Positions 1-11,465 of a DNA stretch of 64,000 nt are shown in pieces. This stretch comes from Hofstenia miamia. Its lineage: Eukaryota; Xenacoelomorpha; Acoela. The stretch spans positions 712,796 to 776,795 of the forward strand of contig SCFE01000094.1 in assembly GCA_004352715.1 (NCBI GenBank), in the 5' to 3' direction. The first letter of the stretch is position 1; each line of letters opens with the position of its first letter. The notes below the pieces were generated by a model. That model saw only the letters and a list, made by a program, of their open reading frames with translations. It was not told the origin of the DNA and did not search any database. The position numbers and the translations under genes are program-made.

Positions 1-1213
1 TATATATATATATATATATATTGTCTTTGTCAGTTACTCAGTTTGGATATATCCTCTAGCTGTATACAGTTTAATGCACACATATCTTTGGGAAAGTTTG
101 ACAAATATTTTGTTCAAATTTTTGGAAGGCTTGGAAATTTTAGAAAACTGTTGAACAAATGATTGCCAAATCTTTGGAAACTTTACAAATGAAAATCAAA
201 AATTTGGAATTTTTTTGGTAAATTTTCCAAAATAATTTGCAAAGGAACAATCAATCTTGTATAACATTGAATTTAAATACATTTTACAAAGTTTCCTTTT
301 CATTTTAGCTTCACCTTGTCGACTTGTGAAATTTTTCAGCAGTTGCACAAACTTTGGTAAATAGCTTGAATTAAAACATTAATTTCATAAAAAATAGCAA
401 AAATTATAATTATTTTGCAAATAGATATATAGTACAGATTTTCATACTCAAACATCTGAATGAAACTCAATATGATGATATTCTTAAATTCGGATTTTAC
501 AAAGTCTACACTAGTAAGACTTGGGTCGTACCTCGTGCACCTTCTCCTTTTGATCTTGACGGGCTTATATTGCATGGCTATGATGTAATTGTGTACTATG
601 TCATTCTGTCTATCTCTAACGTCATTGGAATATATTCTGTTTTGTTGTAATGTTTGGCGACAAACAAAATTAATTTGCAATGTTTATTATCTATTGATCA
701 AAATGTAGCAAATTTTTCTGTACACATAGAGGTTAAGAATTTTTCAAAATCCTACGAAGTTTGAATTGTTGCAATTTATATTTTAAAGTGTAACAATTTT
801 TTATACACATTACATAAACAATTTTCAAAAACCATTGAATTTCTAAAACGCAAAAATTTCACGTTTTAGGAATTACAAAAATAATACTTGGCAAAAGTCA
901 TAATTAATATTTGTAAGTAAAAATTACTTTGAAAATGAAAAATAATAGTAAATAATTTACGTTTTGGAATTACAAACATTTTTTTTAATTTTTTGGTAAA
1001 ATTTATAACTAACAATTATTTTTAACAAAAATATTTGTTAACATTGAGAAAAATAAATGTTTCACATATGACAATTATGTCAATTGCAAAAATAAAAACT
1101 TATTTAAGAAGTTGAATCAATAAATATTTCCAATCAAAAATAATTTTTAAAATAAATATAAATACATTCTTCTACAGACGCATACTCTTGCCATACAGAC
1201 AAAACGAACATTT
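1..1213. other. AT-rich stretch, no gene; carries a dispersed repeat
   Basis: The window opens in a TA microsatellite (1-20). I see no supportable gene. From about 607 to 1213 the sequence resembles 37108-37540 in the same orientation: shared words include cattggaatat, attctgtttt, ggaattac and catactct followed by aacatttataaat. It is therefore a dispersed repeat of unknown class. Element X's putative 3' LTR begins where the similarity to the 37-kb copy ends. Confidence 0.5.
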
Positions 1214-1215
1214 AT

Positions 1216-1365
1216 AAATATTTTAGCATCATCATAGTTAGCAATATAGAAAAACAATAACACAGTGATAGCGTAGCATCCAATCTCGCAAAAACAGAAC
1301 CTCCAAGAGTAACATTTAGACATAAGCAATTTAAAGTATTAACGAGGCAGATTCGATAGTTATTG
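1216..1365 (-). repeat. Candidate 3' LTR remnant of outer gypsy element X
   Basis: About 130 bases closely match 20788-20945 in the same orientation. The shared block runs from catcatcatag through agcgtagcat and gaacctccaagagta to taagcaatttaaagta. The two copies lie at the two ends of the minus-strand element X, just beyond the gag end and the ORF3 end, as expected for paired LTRs. The left edge reads TTTAGCATC here and TCTAACATC in the other copy, compatible with a decayed TGTAGCATC terminus. The right edge is not defined, and X's ORF3 is cut short just beyond it, so a deletion is likely. Confidence 0.4.
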
Positions 1366-1408
1366 TTAGCCATTGGTCATCAGTTATGAGGGACGTTTTT
1401 ATTTGTGA

Positions 1409-1475
1409 CTATCTATCGTTAATGTTGTCAATAGTTTCTTGTTTTTGGGGAAATGCAAATCTCGTCTTGATATTG
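1409..1475 (-). pseudogene. ORF3 fragment of gypsy element X, distal to a transposon insertion
   Basis: On the minus strand this reads NIKTRFAFPQKQETIDNI and then a stop. It aligns with the C-element ORF3 stretch DMRVSFAFAQSVKTLQEI (about 52666-52720). It continues exactly where the ORF3 reading at 3448 breaks off, once the TIR element between them (1482-3441) is removed. This makes it the other side of the same broken gene. The remainder of ORF3, roughly 600 residues by comparison with Y and C, is absent here. Confidence 0.65.
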
Positions 1476-1481
1476 GTTGCG

Positions 1482-3441
1482 AGTAGTAAAGAAAAGCAGG
1501 GGAATATATATGCAGCTTTCTCAAAATGATCAATTTTCAATAACTTTTTACACTTTTCTATTGATTTTGATATGAAAAAAGTTGTTTTTTCGAAATTCTG
1601 GATTTGGCAGCAAGGCAGTAAAAAAACTACAGCCATACCCGTATAAATAATTATTCAATTATACCCCCTTTTTAACTATGTGCCAATATGTTTTCGAGCA
1701 ATTTTTTGCGTTTTTAAGAAGACCTGCCTTTTACGGACATCCCTAATGTTTTTGAAGCCACTTTAATTTCAGTGTTTTAACCATTTCATTCAATATATTA
1801 AATATTTATTTAGAAAATAATACATTGATGAGTATGAAAGGTGAATACCATTTTGGTAGAGCATTCTTTTTAATGAAGAAATCCTATTATTTGTATGCTC
1901 TTTGAGCTTAAATAAGGACTCACCCTTCAACATTGCCAGGAATAAAATNNNNNNNNNNNNNNNNNNNNNNNNNNNNNNNNNNNNNNNNNNNNNNNNNNNN
2001 NNNNNNNNNNNNNNNNNNNNNNNNNNNNNNNNNNNNNNNNNNNNNNNNNNNNNNNNNNNNNNNNNNNNNNNNNNNNNNNNNNNNNNNNNNNNNNNNNNNN
2101 NNNNNNNNNNNNNNNNNNNNNNNNNNNNNNNNNNNNNNNNNNNNNNNNNNNNNNNNNNNNNNNNNNNNNNNNNNNNNNNNNNNNNNNNNNNNNNNNNNNN
2201 NNNNNNNNNNNNNNNNNNNNNNNNNNNNNNNNNNNNNNNNNNNNNNNNNNNNNNNNNNNNNNNNNNNNNNNNNNNNNNNNNNNNNNNNNNNNNNNNNNNN
2301 NNNNNNNNNNNNNNNNNNNNNNNNNNNNNNNNNNNNNNNNNNNNNNNNNNNNNNNNNNNNNNNNNNNNNNNNNNNNNNNNNNNNNNNNNNNNNNNNNNNN
2401 NNNNNNNNNNNNNNNNNNNNNNNNNNNNNNNNNNNNNNNNNNNNNNNNNNNNNNNNNNNNNNNNNNNNNNNNNNNNNNNNNNNNNNNNNNNNNNNNNNNN
2501 NNNNNNNNNNNNNNNNNNNNNNNNNNNNNNNNNNNNNNNNNNNNNNNNNNNNNNNNNNNNNNNNNNNNNNNNNNNNNNNNNNNNNNNNNNNNNNNNNNNN
2601 NNNNNNNNNNNNNNNNNNNNNNNNNNNNNNNNNNNNNNNNNNNNNNNNNNNNNNNNNNNNNNNNNNNNNNNNNNNNNNNNNNNNNNNNNNNNNNNNNNNN
2701 NNNNNNNNNNNNNNNNNNNNNNNNNNNNNNNNNNNNNNNNNNNNNNNNNNNNNNNNNNNNNNNNNNNNNNNNNNNNNNNNNNNNNNNNNNNNNNNNNNNN
2801 NNNNNNNNNNNNNNNNNNNNNNNNNNNNNNNNNNNNNNNNNNNNNNNNNNNNNNNNNNNNNNNNNNNNNNNNNNNNNNNNNNNNNNNNNNNNNNNNNNNN
2901 NNNNNNNNNNNNNNNNNNNNNNNNNNNNNNNNNNNNNNNNNNNNNNNNATTATGTATGAACAAGACATATCTGTAAATACAACATCCAATTGAACTACTT
3001 TAACATTTTAAGGAAAATAATTTTGGAAAAATATTTTCTTTTTTCTTTAATGTAATACTAAAATTTTTAATGAGACCTGTACCTGTCGACCTGATGTGAA
3101 ACAGACATTGATTCACAATATTTAAAGATTTAATTCTCTCTTTAACCAAATTGTGATTAACTTTATTCATTCTTGATATTTTTATTAAGACCTCTAGAGG
3201 TTTTCTAAAAAACGCAAAAAATTGCTCGAAAACATATTGGCACATAGTTAAAAAGGGGGTATAATTGAATAATTATTTATACGGGTATGGCTGTAGTTTT
3301 TTTACTGCCTTGCTGCCAAATCCAGAATTTCGAAAAAACAACTTTTTTCATATCAAAATCAATAGAAAAGTGTAAAAAGTTATTGAAAATTGATCATTTT
3401 GAGAAAGCTGCATATATATTCCCCTGCTTTTCTTTACTACT
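1482..3441. mobile_element. DNA transposon with ~240-bp TIRs and 6-bp target duplication, Polinton-like ends
   Basis: Bases 1482-1723 and 3200-3441 are near-perfect inverted repeats beginning AGTAGTAAAG and ending CTTTACTACT. The flanking six bases GTTGCG at 1476-1481 are repeated at 3442-3447, a clean target-site duplication. Removing the element restores the reading of X's ORF3, which confirms the insertion. Long TIRs, a 5'-AG terminus and a 6-bp duplication are the recorded hallmarks of Polintons/Mavericks; that is family knowledge, and the assignment is my inference. The interior contains a 1000-base placeholder gap, so the element may be a short derivative or a full element collapsed in assembly. 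A minus-strand open stretch at 3000-3245 is unrecognised. Confidence 0.7.
1949..2948. other. Assembly gap, 1000 N placeholder
   Basis: Exactly 1000 undetermined bases inside the TIR element. The round number marks a placeholder of unknown true size. Confidence 0.95.
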
Positions 3442-3447
3442 GTTGCG

Positions 3448-4518
3448 TTTATGGGTATACTTGTAGGATCTATGATTTTGAGTGTTTGAGAGAGAAGCAT
3501 GGCGTCTTTTGCGAGTTGCTGTTCCGTAATCATAAGGTATTGAGGTACAAAGCGATAGATGAGAATATCAATTAGGATGAGATTTGTGACTGACAGTCTT
3601 TTTTCTACCATTGTTTGAGCAAGCGTAGTTTGTCTGATAATGTAGAATAATTTGAGGTATGTCTCAAGATCTAGGACATTGTTTTGTACTGGAGAGGTGT
3701 GTTGTATGTAGACGAAGTTGACTGTAACAGTACGCATGGGCTTCCACTAAGATTAAGTTTAGCTGTTGGACCATTTTTAGGTCGTCCTTTTCTTCATTTT
3801 TCAAAATATATAGTGGTTAAGATTTTTACTAATCTATGTTGAGGCATTCTAGACCTTTGCATTGTTTGCGATTTTTGAGGAGTTTAAGAATGTTTTTCAG
3901 CATTATGTTGTCATCGAAGGTTACATGGAGAGTACTTTGGTAGTAGTCTCTGCTGAGTTTTGGTAGGAAGAAATCTGGATAGAACACAATTGTGTTTACC
4001 TGAGGATGTTTTTCTGAGTTGATAATAGTGGGTAGAGCTTTGTTGTTGATTTTATTTTCACCAACTGTTAATATTTTAGAAATAGTTTCTCTCGTTTGTT
4101 CTGAGATGTTATTGTGATTGACATATCAGCATCTCCTTGAGGCGATGAAGTAAGGGTGGATGGTTTTGCCTTCTATTAGTGAGAGTTGCTGTTTATGTAG
4201 AGCAAAACGAGAGTCTTGGCGACTGCTATAAGTGGTAGAAGTTTGAGATGGGATTTGATTTAGAATGCGATGTTTGACTGGTAGGTGGGAAGAAGTCTCG
4301 CCCACCCTTTTGTGTACCATAGAAGTGGATGTCGTAAGTTGTAGATTGTAGTCAGTAGCTGGGGACGTCCTGTAGCTAAAGAAGCCTGATGGTTGATCGA
4401 GAATGTTGAACGACCCTGAGGACGACCTGCAGGAAGATTCAGTAGGACTAGAGAGTGGTTTACGCGTTTTTTGATGACTGCTTCTGTGGGTACTGTAGAC
4501 GGCAGCTTTCCACTTCAT
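3448..4518 (-). pseudogene. ORF3 of gypsy element X, N-terminal half, broken
   Basis: The conserved third ORF of this gypsy group, downstream of integrase on the minus strand. Readable pieces are a Ser/Thr-rich N-terminal part at 4518-4126 ending in HPYFIASRR (C element: HPYFIAPRR), then LHVTFDDN near 3920 (C: VHVSFDED), and at 3737-3448 a stretch containing LILIDILIYRFVP and SQTLKIIDPTSI (C: KLLLTDLLLCEKIP and AQTLELLNIATL). Stops and frameshifts separate the pieces. The reading is cut at 3448 by the TIR element and resumes at 1475. I do not recognise the protein family and see no signal peptide or membrane helix. Homology to the ORF3 of C and Y is clear by eye in order and content. Confidence 0.7.
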
Positions 4519-4530
4519 CGTTTGAGATAT

Positions 4531-7043
4531 CTAAAGGCAATATAGCAATATTAATAGACCAGTCGTTATAATTAATATTAGATTGTGTTGAAATTCATTG
4601 TCAAAAGAATCTTCTTCCACTTTCGTGCAGTCAGGGGTAAGATAGAATTCATTGTTATCTGATTTAATTAATTCAAATTCTTTTAGGTTAGAGATGGTAG
4701 CATGTTCGATGTTGCATGCCACTCTTTTGATATTCTGGAAGTGGGTGATTTTCTTGTTATCCAGTTCATAGTTGTTATGAGGGAGAACTTTCATAATTGT
4801 ATGTGGGCCTTCCCAATTAAATGCTAGTTTTCTGACTTGTTTTTCATTGGTAATAACACTGGGAGTGTATACAAAGACTTTGTCTCCAATTTGGTGTTGT
4901 TCACTGTAGATTTTTGTGTTGAAGTAGCGTTGTTTGACACGTTCTCGGCACCATTTGCTTGAGGGTGCTTTATAGTTGTATGTGTATGGAGTATTTCAAG
5001 TTTCAATGCTAGAGTTTGAAAGAGGCGGCTTTCAAATTGTTTACCTTGATTGTTAATTAGTTGTGTCACCAGGCCAAACACACACACCCAGTTAATAAAA
5101 ATTGCTTCTGCTGTAGTTTGTGATGTAATGTTTTTTAAGGGTATCATCTTACAGTATTTAGTGAAGTGATCCACCATTATGAGTACATAGGTGTAACCCT
5201 CATCGTCTTTTGATAGTTTTTCTATATCAGTGTTGATGATGTCCTTGGTGTAGTGAGCTTGTAGCTTTTCAAGTTCAGCTCATTGACCTGGGAAACGTGA
5301 TTTGTTGAGGAGAATGCATGATTGGCATTTGTTGATGACTTCCTCTATTGTTGGTTGTAGGTAGTGAGTTACGAAGTTTTCATGTATCATTAGTACCATT
5401 TGATACCTTTGTGACCTTGTTCATGAACTTTACAGATGACTTCTCATTTGTAGTACTCTGGTAATGCTATATGGTTTTGCATTGTTGATGTTATGTTTGT
5501 GGAAGTGTCTTATTGACATTGAATCCATTATAAATGTTGGGTCTTTGAGACGAATCATGATCTGGCCGAGGATATTGTTGTTTGCTTGAGCTTTAGATAT
5601 TTCATCTGCAGTAATCTCTTCTTTAATAAAAATTGATTGTAAAGGTTTTATCATGTGTCCATTTTTATCAGTATTGATATCGGGTAGTTGTTCGTATTGG
5701 CACTGTGGTATGAAATGGAAGTCTCTTTGTGGACCTTGTTGTTTTTTCAGATCATGTTGGCATTGGGTCAACGCCATCCAGTTATCAGCATTTGTGTGCA
5801 ATTTGCCTTTTCGGTGTTCTATGGTGAAATTAAAAGTGTTGAGATATTCTATCCACCAAGCAATGATAGTTGAGAGATTCCCTGCGTAAGTTTTAAGCCA
5901 ACAGAGGCTGCTGTTGTCTGTATGTATGGTGAAGTTTTTTTTGCCAATGAGTTTCAGAATTTTTTCAGAGATTTGATAAGTTGCACCATAGTTTTTGGCT
6001 GAACCATTGTATAGGCCATTCTTCTCCATTTTGAATTTGCCTTAGTGTGGCTCCAATTGCGACTGTGCTGGCATCTCAGTAAAAATGAAGGGATAATTTG
6101 GTGTTGGTGAATTGAGCGACTTGATGTTTTTAATTGATTTTTTGAGGGTATCTAGCTCTTCTTGATGTTGCCATGTCCATTTGAAATGATTTTCTTTTTG
6201 AGGAGGTTTGACATCTGACACGTTTTTTTTGCTAGATTTGGAATAAACATGTGGTAGTAGTTACTTTAGCCAAGAATGCACTCTACGTCTTTGATAGAGA
6301 GTGAGGCTTGTATTTCATCTATTAGCTGTTTAGTGTTGTTCGTAATAGTGATTTTTCCTTCTGTTATATTTCTGCCTAGAAAGACTACAGAGTTTCTTGC
6401 GATTTAGCATTTCTTAGCGTTTACTCATAGGCCAGCTTTGAATAAAAGTTTTAGTATTGTATCTAGTTGTTCTGAGTGAGAGGTGGCATTGCAAGAGCCT
6501 ATAAGGATGTCGTCAATGTATGCAGCCACACCTTCTGACAGATGACAGTTGTTTCATGTTAGTATCTTTGTGACATATTGTTGGAACGTGGCCAGAGCAT
6601 TGCAGAGGCCAAAAGACATGCATAGCCATTCCTATAAACCATAAGGTGTGATGAAGGCGGTTCCATATATCATCCTCTCTCATTGGTGCCTGCCAGTAGG
6701 CTTGCATTAATCCAATGTTGAAAAGATTTTATATTTGGCAGTGTCATATAGAATGTTGTTGACTCATGGAAGGGGGTATGCTTCCTTTTTTGTGATGCTA
6801 TTTAGTTGTCTGAAGTCAATACAGAGACGGTGTTTATAGCCTTCTTTGATGAAGTCTGTTGGTGAGGTGTATGGGCTGTGGCAACAGCGTATTATTCTGT
6901 GATTTAAGAGTTCTGATAGAGTTTTTGCATATTGATCCTGCATGTTAGCTGGTACACGTTGGCAAGCTTGGTGAATAGGTTTATCTGAGGTAGTTTCTAT
7001 GATGTGTTCAACACCAATTGCTTTCCGATTCTTATTTCGTTGT
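4531..7043 (-). pseudogene. pol: RT-RNase H-integrase of gypsy element X, decayed
   Basis: Minus-strand Ty3/gypsy polymerase remnant. In order: the linker before RT (GVEHIIET near 7000, matching GEEHAIEL in C), RT block RLCIDFRQLN (about 6840-6810), RT catalytic YIDD at 6509-6520, RNase H with TDNSSLCWLK and the terminal NADNWMALTQ (6029-5700), an integrase core with VDHFTKY and FES (5177-4824), and the integrase tail (4794-4531). Many stops and frameshifts break it, and the second integrase Asp context reads NNQGKQF instead of the SDRGPQF of C, so the DDE triad is damaged. The 5' end is cut at about 7043 by the 3' LTR of element Y. By collinearity with C the missing upstream part is the protease piece at 18458-19307. 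Confidence 0.85.
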
Positions 7044-7843
7044 TGTTGAAAATGGCGGCATCTCTTCTTGGGACTTCATTCCACAGTGGAACATTCTAAC
7101 CAAACAAACAAATAACAAGTAATAAATTGCAGTTTGCTTTTTACTTTCAGTTTAGCAAAGTAACGTGGAACCAATTGTGTACTCCAATAACAATGTAGAC
7201 AAGAAATATCTTGGTAAATCTTCTGATAGTTGAGATGGCCTCTGGCCGGCACAGAACTAAGAAAAACATAATCCCTACGCTCAGCTCATCAAAAGTTGAA
7301 AGGCCACACTGGCTTGTTATCATACATGTAAACAAAAGCCTTACTCCCCTAAACCTATGTTATCCCTTAGGGTACAGAAAGGGTTACTGGTATTCAGTTT
7401 CAGTCACCAGTAGCATTGCTGTACCTGAAGTGATGCCCTATATTTAGCTAATGTACATATTAAACATTAATATAAAATAAGAAAAAAACAATAAAATATA
7501 TCTGGAAAAGTAAAGGCCAATTTGGAAAAATTTATTATAACTAAAATGTTAAGAGAATAGCAGTTCGGGAAATATGTAATTAAAAATAATACAACTGAAC
7601 ATTGGGAAATAAAAACTTAATTTAAAACATCTGACAATGTAAGAAATCACATATTTAACAAAATGATCTATTAAGCAATTCAAATTAAATATATAATGTA
7701 GTGCAATAATAATGACTTGAAAGCCAGTGACCAATCAGAAATAAGCATAAGGCACACGGATTAGAATAAAATAAATAGCAGCAAAATCTAATATATTGAC
7801 CACTGATAATACAAATTGGTTCTATATCCGGGATTATGCTACA
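7044..7843 (-). repeat. 3' LTR of inner gypsy element Y
   Basis: About 800 bases that match 17624-18457 along nearly the whole length, in the same orientation. The right edge (+ strand) is GCTACA at 7838-7843, complementing the TGTAGC start expected on the minus strand. The left edge is decayed: TGTTGAAAATG here against TGTAGAATG in the other copy. A purine-rich tract directly precedes it on the minus strand, so this is the downstream LTR. It abuts the broken pol of element X, consistent with Y having landed in X. Confidence 0.75.
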
Positions 7844-7859
7844 CCCCCACCCAGCTTGC
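7844..7859 (-). promoter_or_regulatory. Polypurine tract of element Y
   Basis: On the minus strand the bases next to the LTR read GCAAGCTGGGTGGGGG. A G-rich run abutting the 3' LTR is the usual plus-strand primer of LTR elements. It fixes the orientation of Y and identifies the 7044-7843 copy as the 3' LTR. One T interrupts the purine run. Confidence 0.55.
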
Positions 7860-8012
7860 TGTAGAGTTGAAAACTTCCACCATTGTTTTGCCCATAACAG
7901 TTTTATGCATACATTGAATTTATTCATGATATTTATTATTACTTCATGTGATATCTTGAAAATCAGAACTAGATCTCATTATTGAAAATAAAGTTTCAAT
8001 GTCAGAAATATG

Positions 8013-11000
8013 TCAGTTTTTAAAGTTTATCCATTTGCTTTCACGAAATGAATTGCAAATAACTGATGATTGTCTAATTTCATTAATTTTGTTATTGAAC
8101 AAATCGTGAAATTTTTTATATAGAAGTAAACTTTTTCTTGCAATTAACATTGTTAATTTAGCGTCAAAATCTGACGTGTGAGCATTGGTTTCGTCTATTT
8201 CAATTCCTGGACATATTTCTTGAAAAATGTGGACTAAATTACGATTCATTTTGATGTCCTTAAAAAACATAGATATATTATTATGTATATCTTCTGTAGT
8301 AATGTCATCTAAAGAATGTTTTCCACATCTTAATAGGACTTTAGTTTCAAGTCGGTTAGCCACATCGTAAAATCTGTAATCTTGAAGTGTGTTAGTCCAT
8401 ATTGTATCCATCCCTACGGAAAATAATGTAACACATCTGTGGGAAGTAGTATTAATTGTTTCTTTTAGTAATTCCACTTGTTGATTTATGGGTTTGACAT
8501 ATTTAAAAACATGTAGAAGGGTATGTTTTGAGTCTATAAACATTCTTTTTCATTATCATGAACTTTCAGTTGTTCAATTAGATTTTTGTATAGTGGAGTC
8601 TTCATAAAATTCTGAACAGCATGAAGATTGTTGTGGTAATTATCACATATTTTGAGTTTTACTCCATCTCTTACATTCTTTTTTCCTTTTCATGATGGCA
8701 TGATAATGGGTACATACACAATGTCCGGTGGAATACAGAAGTAATTGTGTTTAGAAATTGTATGGAATTGATCAATATCGTTAATTGATTCTGAAGTTGT
8801 TTTAGGAATCCCATAAGATATTGGATAATTGTGTTGCATCATGTCTACATTTTGCCAAAAGGTTTCAGTTAATCCACATTTTTCTAATGTATCTCTGTGA
8901 GCTCTAGGAATGAAGAGTTTTGCTGGTAAGCACTCTACATCTATTGCTGTTAATTCCCCATTTTTAGTATATCATTAATTTTCGCATTGTGTGAATTGTT
9001 CTGTTATGAAAGATGTTTTTAAGCTTTCAGTGTAGTTTTCATTGGTTTTACCAAAAGAGCGAGGTTGTAGTCGTATTTGAGGTGATAGTGGAGGAGATAT
9101 TTTTCGTAATAAACGTTCTTCGGGAGAGTCTATCCATTCATATTCACTTGGGGCATCAATAATGCCAATTTTTTCACGATTTATTCGTTTGATTTCATTA
9201 TGAATTTGAGGAGATAGAGTTAATGTAGATTGTAAAAGTATTTTTTCTTCTGCTAATTCATTTGTAGTGCGTATTATTTTTTCTGTTATGATAATATCAG
9301 TTAGTTGACCATCTTTTAACATACTTTTCTTTGTGTGTAAATCTTTTTGAAAGCTGCATGTGTTCTAATGTTTTGTGAGCCATTTGAACAGTAAAGCATT
9401 ACAGGAATCTGCACATTTTCATTTGTAATTATTAGTAATGTCTTTAGTAGTCTTTTTAACCCTTTATTATGTGTTTTGTTGCTGGGACCCCACATATATT
9501 TTTTCACCCAGTGTGAAAAAATGTTGATGTCATTCATATCAATGCCAAAGCGAAATGCGAACATCGTAGTAGGTATGATACTAGTGGGGCTTAATTGAAA
9601 TAACAGACATGCTATATACTTTTCGTATTTATAGAAAATTTTGGCGTCTGACTTTAGTGGAGAGGTTTTGATAGGTAAATGATGTAACAACCAGTTTTTA
9701 GTTTTTGGTGTAATAGGAGTGATAGCTATTTCAAATCAGCATTCTTTTGTTATTGTCCTATGTAATCTTTTCTCCATAGGCAATGAAAGGTTTTCGATTT
9801 TAGTAAGAAAAATGCTGAGAATCCTTATTGCAGCTTTGGCGTTGATAGGTGGTATTTTCTCTTCAACAAAAAGTGTTTTTCGTAAACTATAAAACATTTG
9901 AAACAATGTTAAAGCATTTTCGACAGATGGAGTGTACTGTAGAGAAGGCGACTTGATATCAATTTCAGGCCAAATATAATCAGGGTGTTGAAAAGTTTTT
10001 ATACTTTGCCAGGATTGTCTAATTGCATTAATACTGTTTTCAAATAATTTCAAATAAAAACAGATGGAGACGTTAGCAATAGTATCTAGTAAATAGGTTT
10101 CATCCAATATTTCAGCAGTTTGAGCATAAATCAATAGCAATTCTGACGTCAACCATAGGACGAATTAACGGTAACTTAGTGTGAATTAGAATATCAGTAT
10201 AGATCAATTTTGGAATGCTATTGTCATTAAAATTGTTGTTTAACACCACGTAATCTGTTAAGTGAAAAATAAAAAAGTTTTCAACACTTCTTTCTAACAT
10301 TTCAAAAAATGAAGGAGTTTCTATATCAGATCTGGCAATAAAAATAAATTTCATTGAAACTTGAGATTTTTTAGCTGCCATACTAACACGTTCCAATTTT
10401 TGATGTAAATCACGTAGTAATAAATCATTCTGTCGAATGAAGTAGACAATTTCTAAAGAATTGTAATCCAAATTAATTTCTTTGATTTGACTAAAACAAT
10501 AAATATTCGTTAAAAGTTCCTTTAGATTTCAAAGTTTTCATCAAATGATATATGAGTGGTAGCTCATAAATAAGATCATTCCAGTTTTGCATTCATTTGA
10601 TACTCGTAAAAAATGAGAGTATTACATTTAGGACGTTTGAGAGCATCAATAGTCATAGGTAAAATATCAAAAGACAGAATTTTACCTTTTACTGATGTTA
10701 GAGTTTGTATGTTTTCTTTAACTTCTAATGGGGTGTTTCAATTGACAATGTATAAAGCTTTTCATGTTTGGCAAAAATAGGGATGCAGGATTTCACCTTC
10801 TAGATTTGTAAAGTGTTCCATGCATTCTATATATATGTGAGTTTTTGAACTGCCACTCGATGAAGGCTGACTGCTAGCTGAGTGAGGGATATTTCATGTA
10901 GCTTGAGATTGTCAATAAGAGGAATACATCTGTGATTTTTCGTTTAGCACTTTCCTTAGTTTTGTGATAACTAAGTAAGCCTTCTTCCTGATTAACAGGT

Positions 11001-11131
11001 AATAACGAGGTTGACGAAATGCTCGGACCTCCGTGGGAAGTTAAGACTGCTGTCTGCAGAGCAGGAGACAATTGCATGTCCTGGTCAGCTGACATAGCCA
11101 CCGATTTCGTGCTCCCAGTACCGCCTTCCAA
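8013..11131 (-). pseudogene. ORF3 of gypsy element Y, near full length, broken by stops/frameshifts
   Basis: The most complete copy of the conserved ORF3, about 1040 codons on the minus strand. Its pieces line up in order with C: HPYF near 10780, THISFDENFE near 10545, an IYTDILIHTKLP block (about 10200), WPEIDIKSPSLQYTPSVE (about 9970-9919; C: DWPNIHIESPSSHYHPSVE), NDINIFSHWVKKYMWG (about 9537-9490; C: SDINIFSETMKKYMWG), LSPQIHNEIKRINREKIG (about 9210), DVEC and NYPISYG (8935-8840), then a tail (8543-8013) that in C lies in the gap. It ends about 170 bases before the polypurine tract. There is no signal peptide, transmembrane helix or family signature I recognise. Reading-frame breaks occur roughly every 0.4 kb. 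Confidence 0.75.
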
Positions 11132-11196
11132 AGAAGAAGTAGTATGGTATAATTTTGAACATTTGACACAGCGTCATTGGAGAAATCTGCTAGATT

Positions 11197-11465
11197 CTAG
11201 TTGATGATGCAGTGGTTTTCCTCTAAGAAATCTCTTCCGAGAATTACTTGATAAGGTAATTGAAAATTTGTTGTATCAACAAATTGTTGACATTTAATCA
11301 AAATTTTCATATCTTTCAGATAACGTTTTGTATTTAGGTAATCACCACTTGCTGATATCAATTGGAAATTTTTCTTATGTAAGTCATCTCTAGTAATTCC
11401 AATGGAATTTGCGCAGGTATTGGAAATAACAAAATGGGCAGCTCCAGTATCAATGATCACTTGTA
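11197..11465 (-). pseudogene. Protease remnant of gypsy element Y
   Basis: Minus-strand retropepsin-like fragment with the catalytic motif IIDTGAA near its start, the flap-side LISASGDYLNTK and the terminal LPYQVILGRDFLEENHCI, collinear with the protease of C (LPYDLILGNDFLEKNSCV). A stop follows, and within about 65 bases the sequence is already at the N-terminal part of ORF3. RT, RNase H and integrase are therefore missing from Y. The protease reading begins abruptly at about 11465, at the edge of a 5-kb AT-rich block that separates it from Y's gag. Confidence 0.75.

Noticed and set aside
1790-2993. Long open frames across N blocks (here and at the other gaps)
   Set aside because: They are open only because undetermined bases cannot contain stops.
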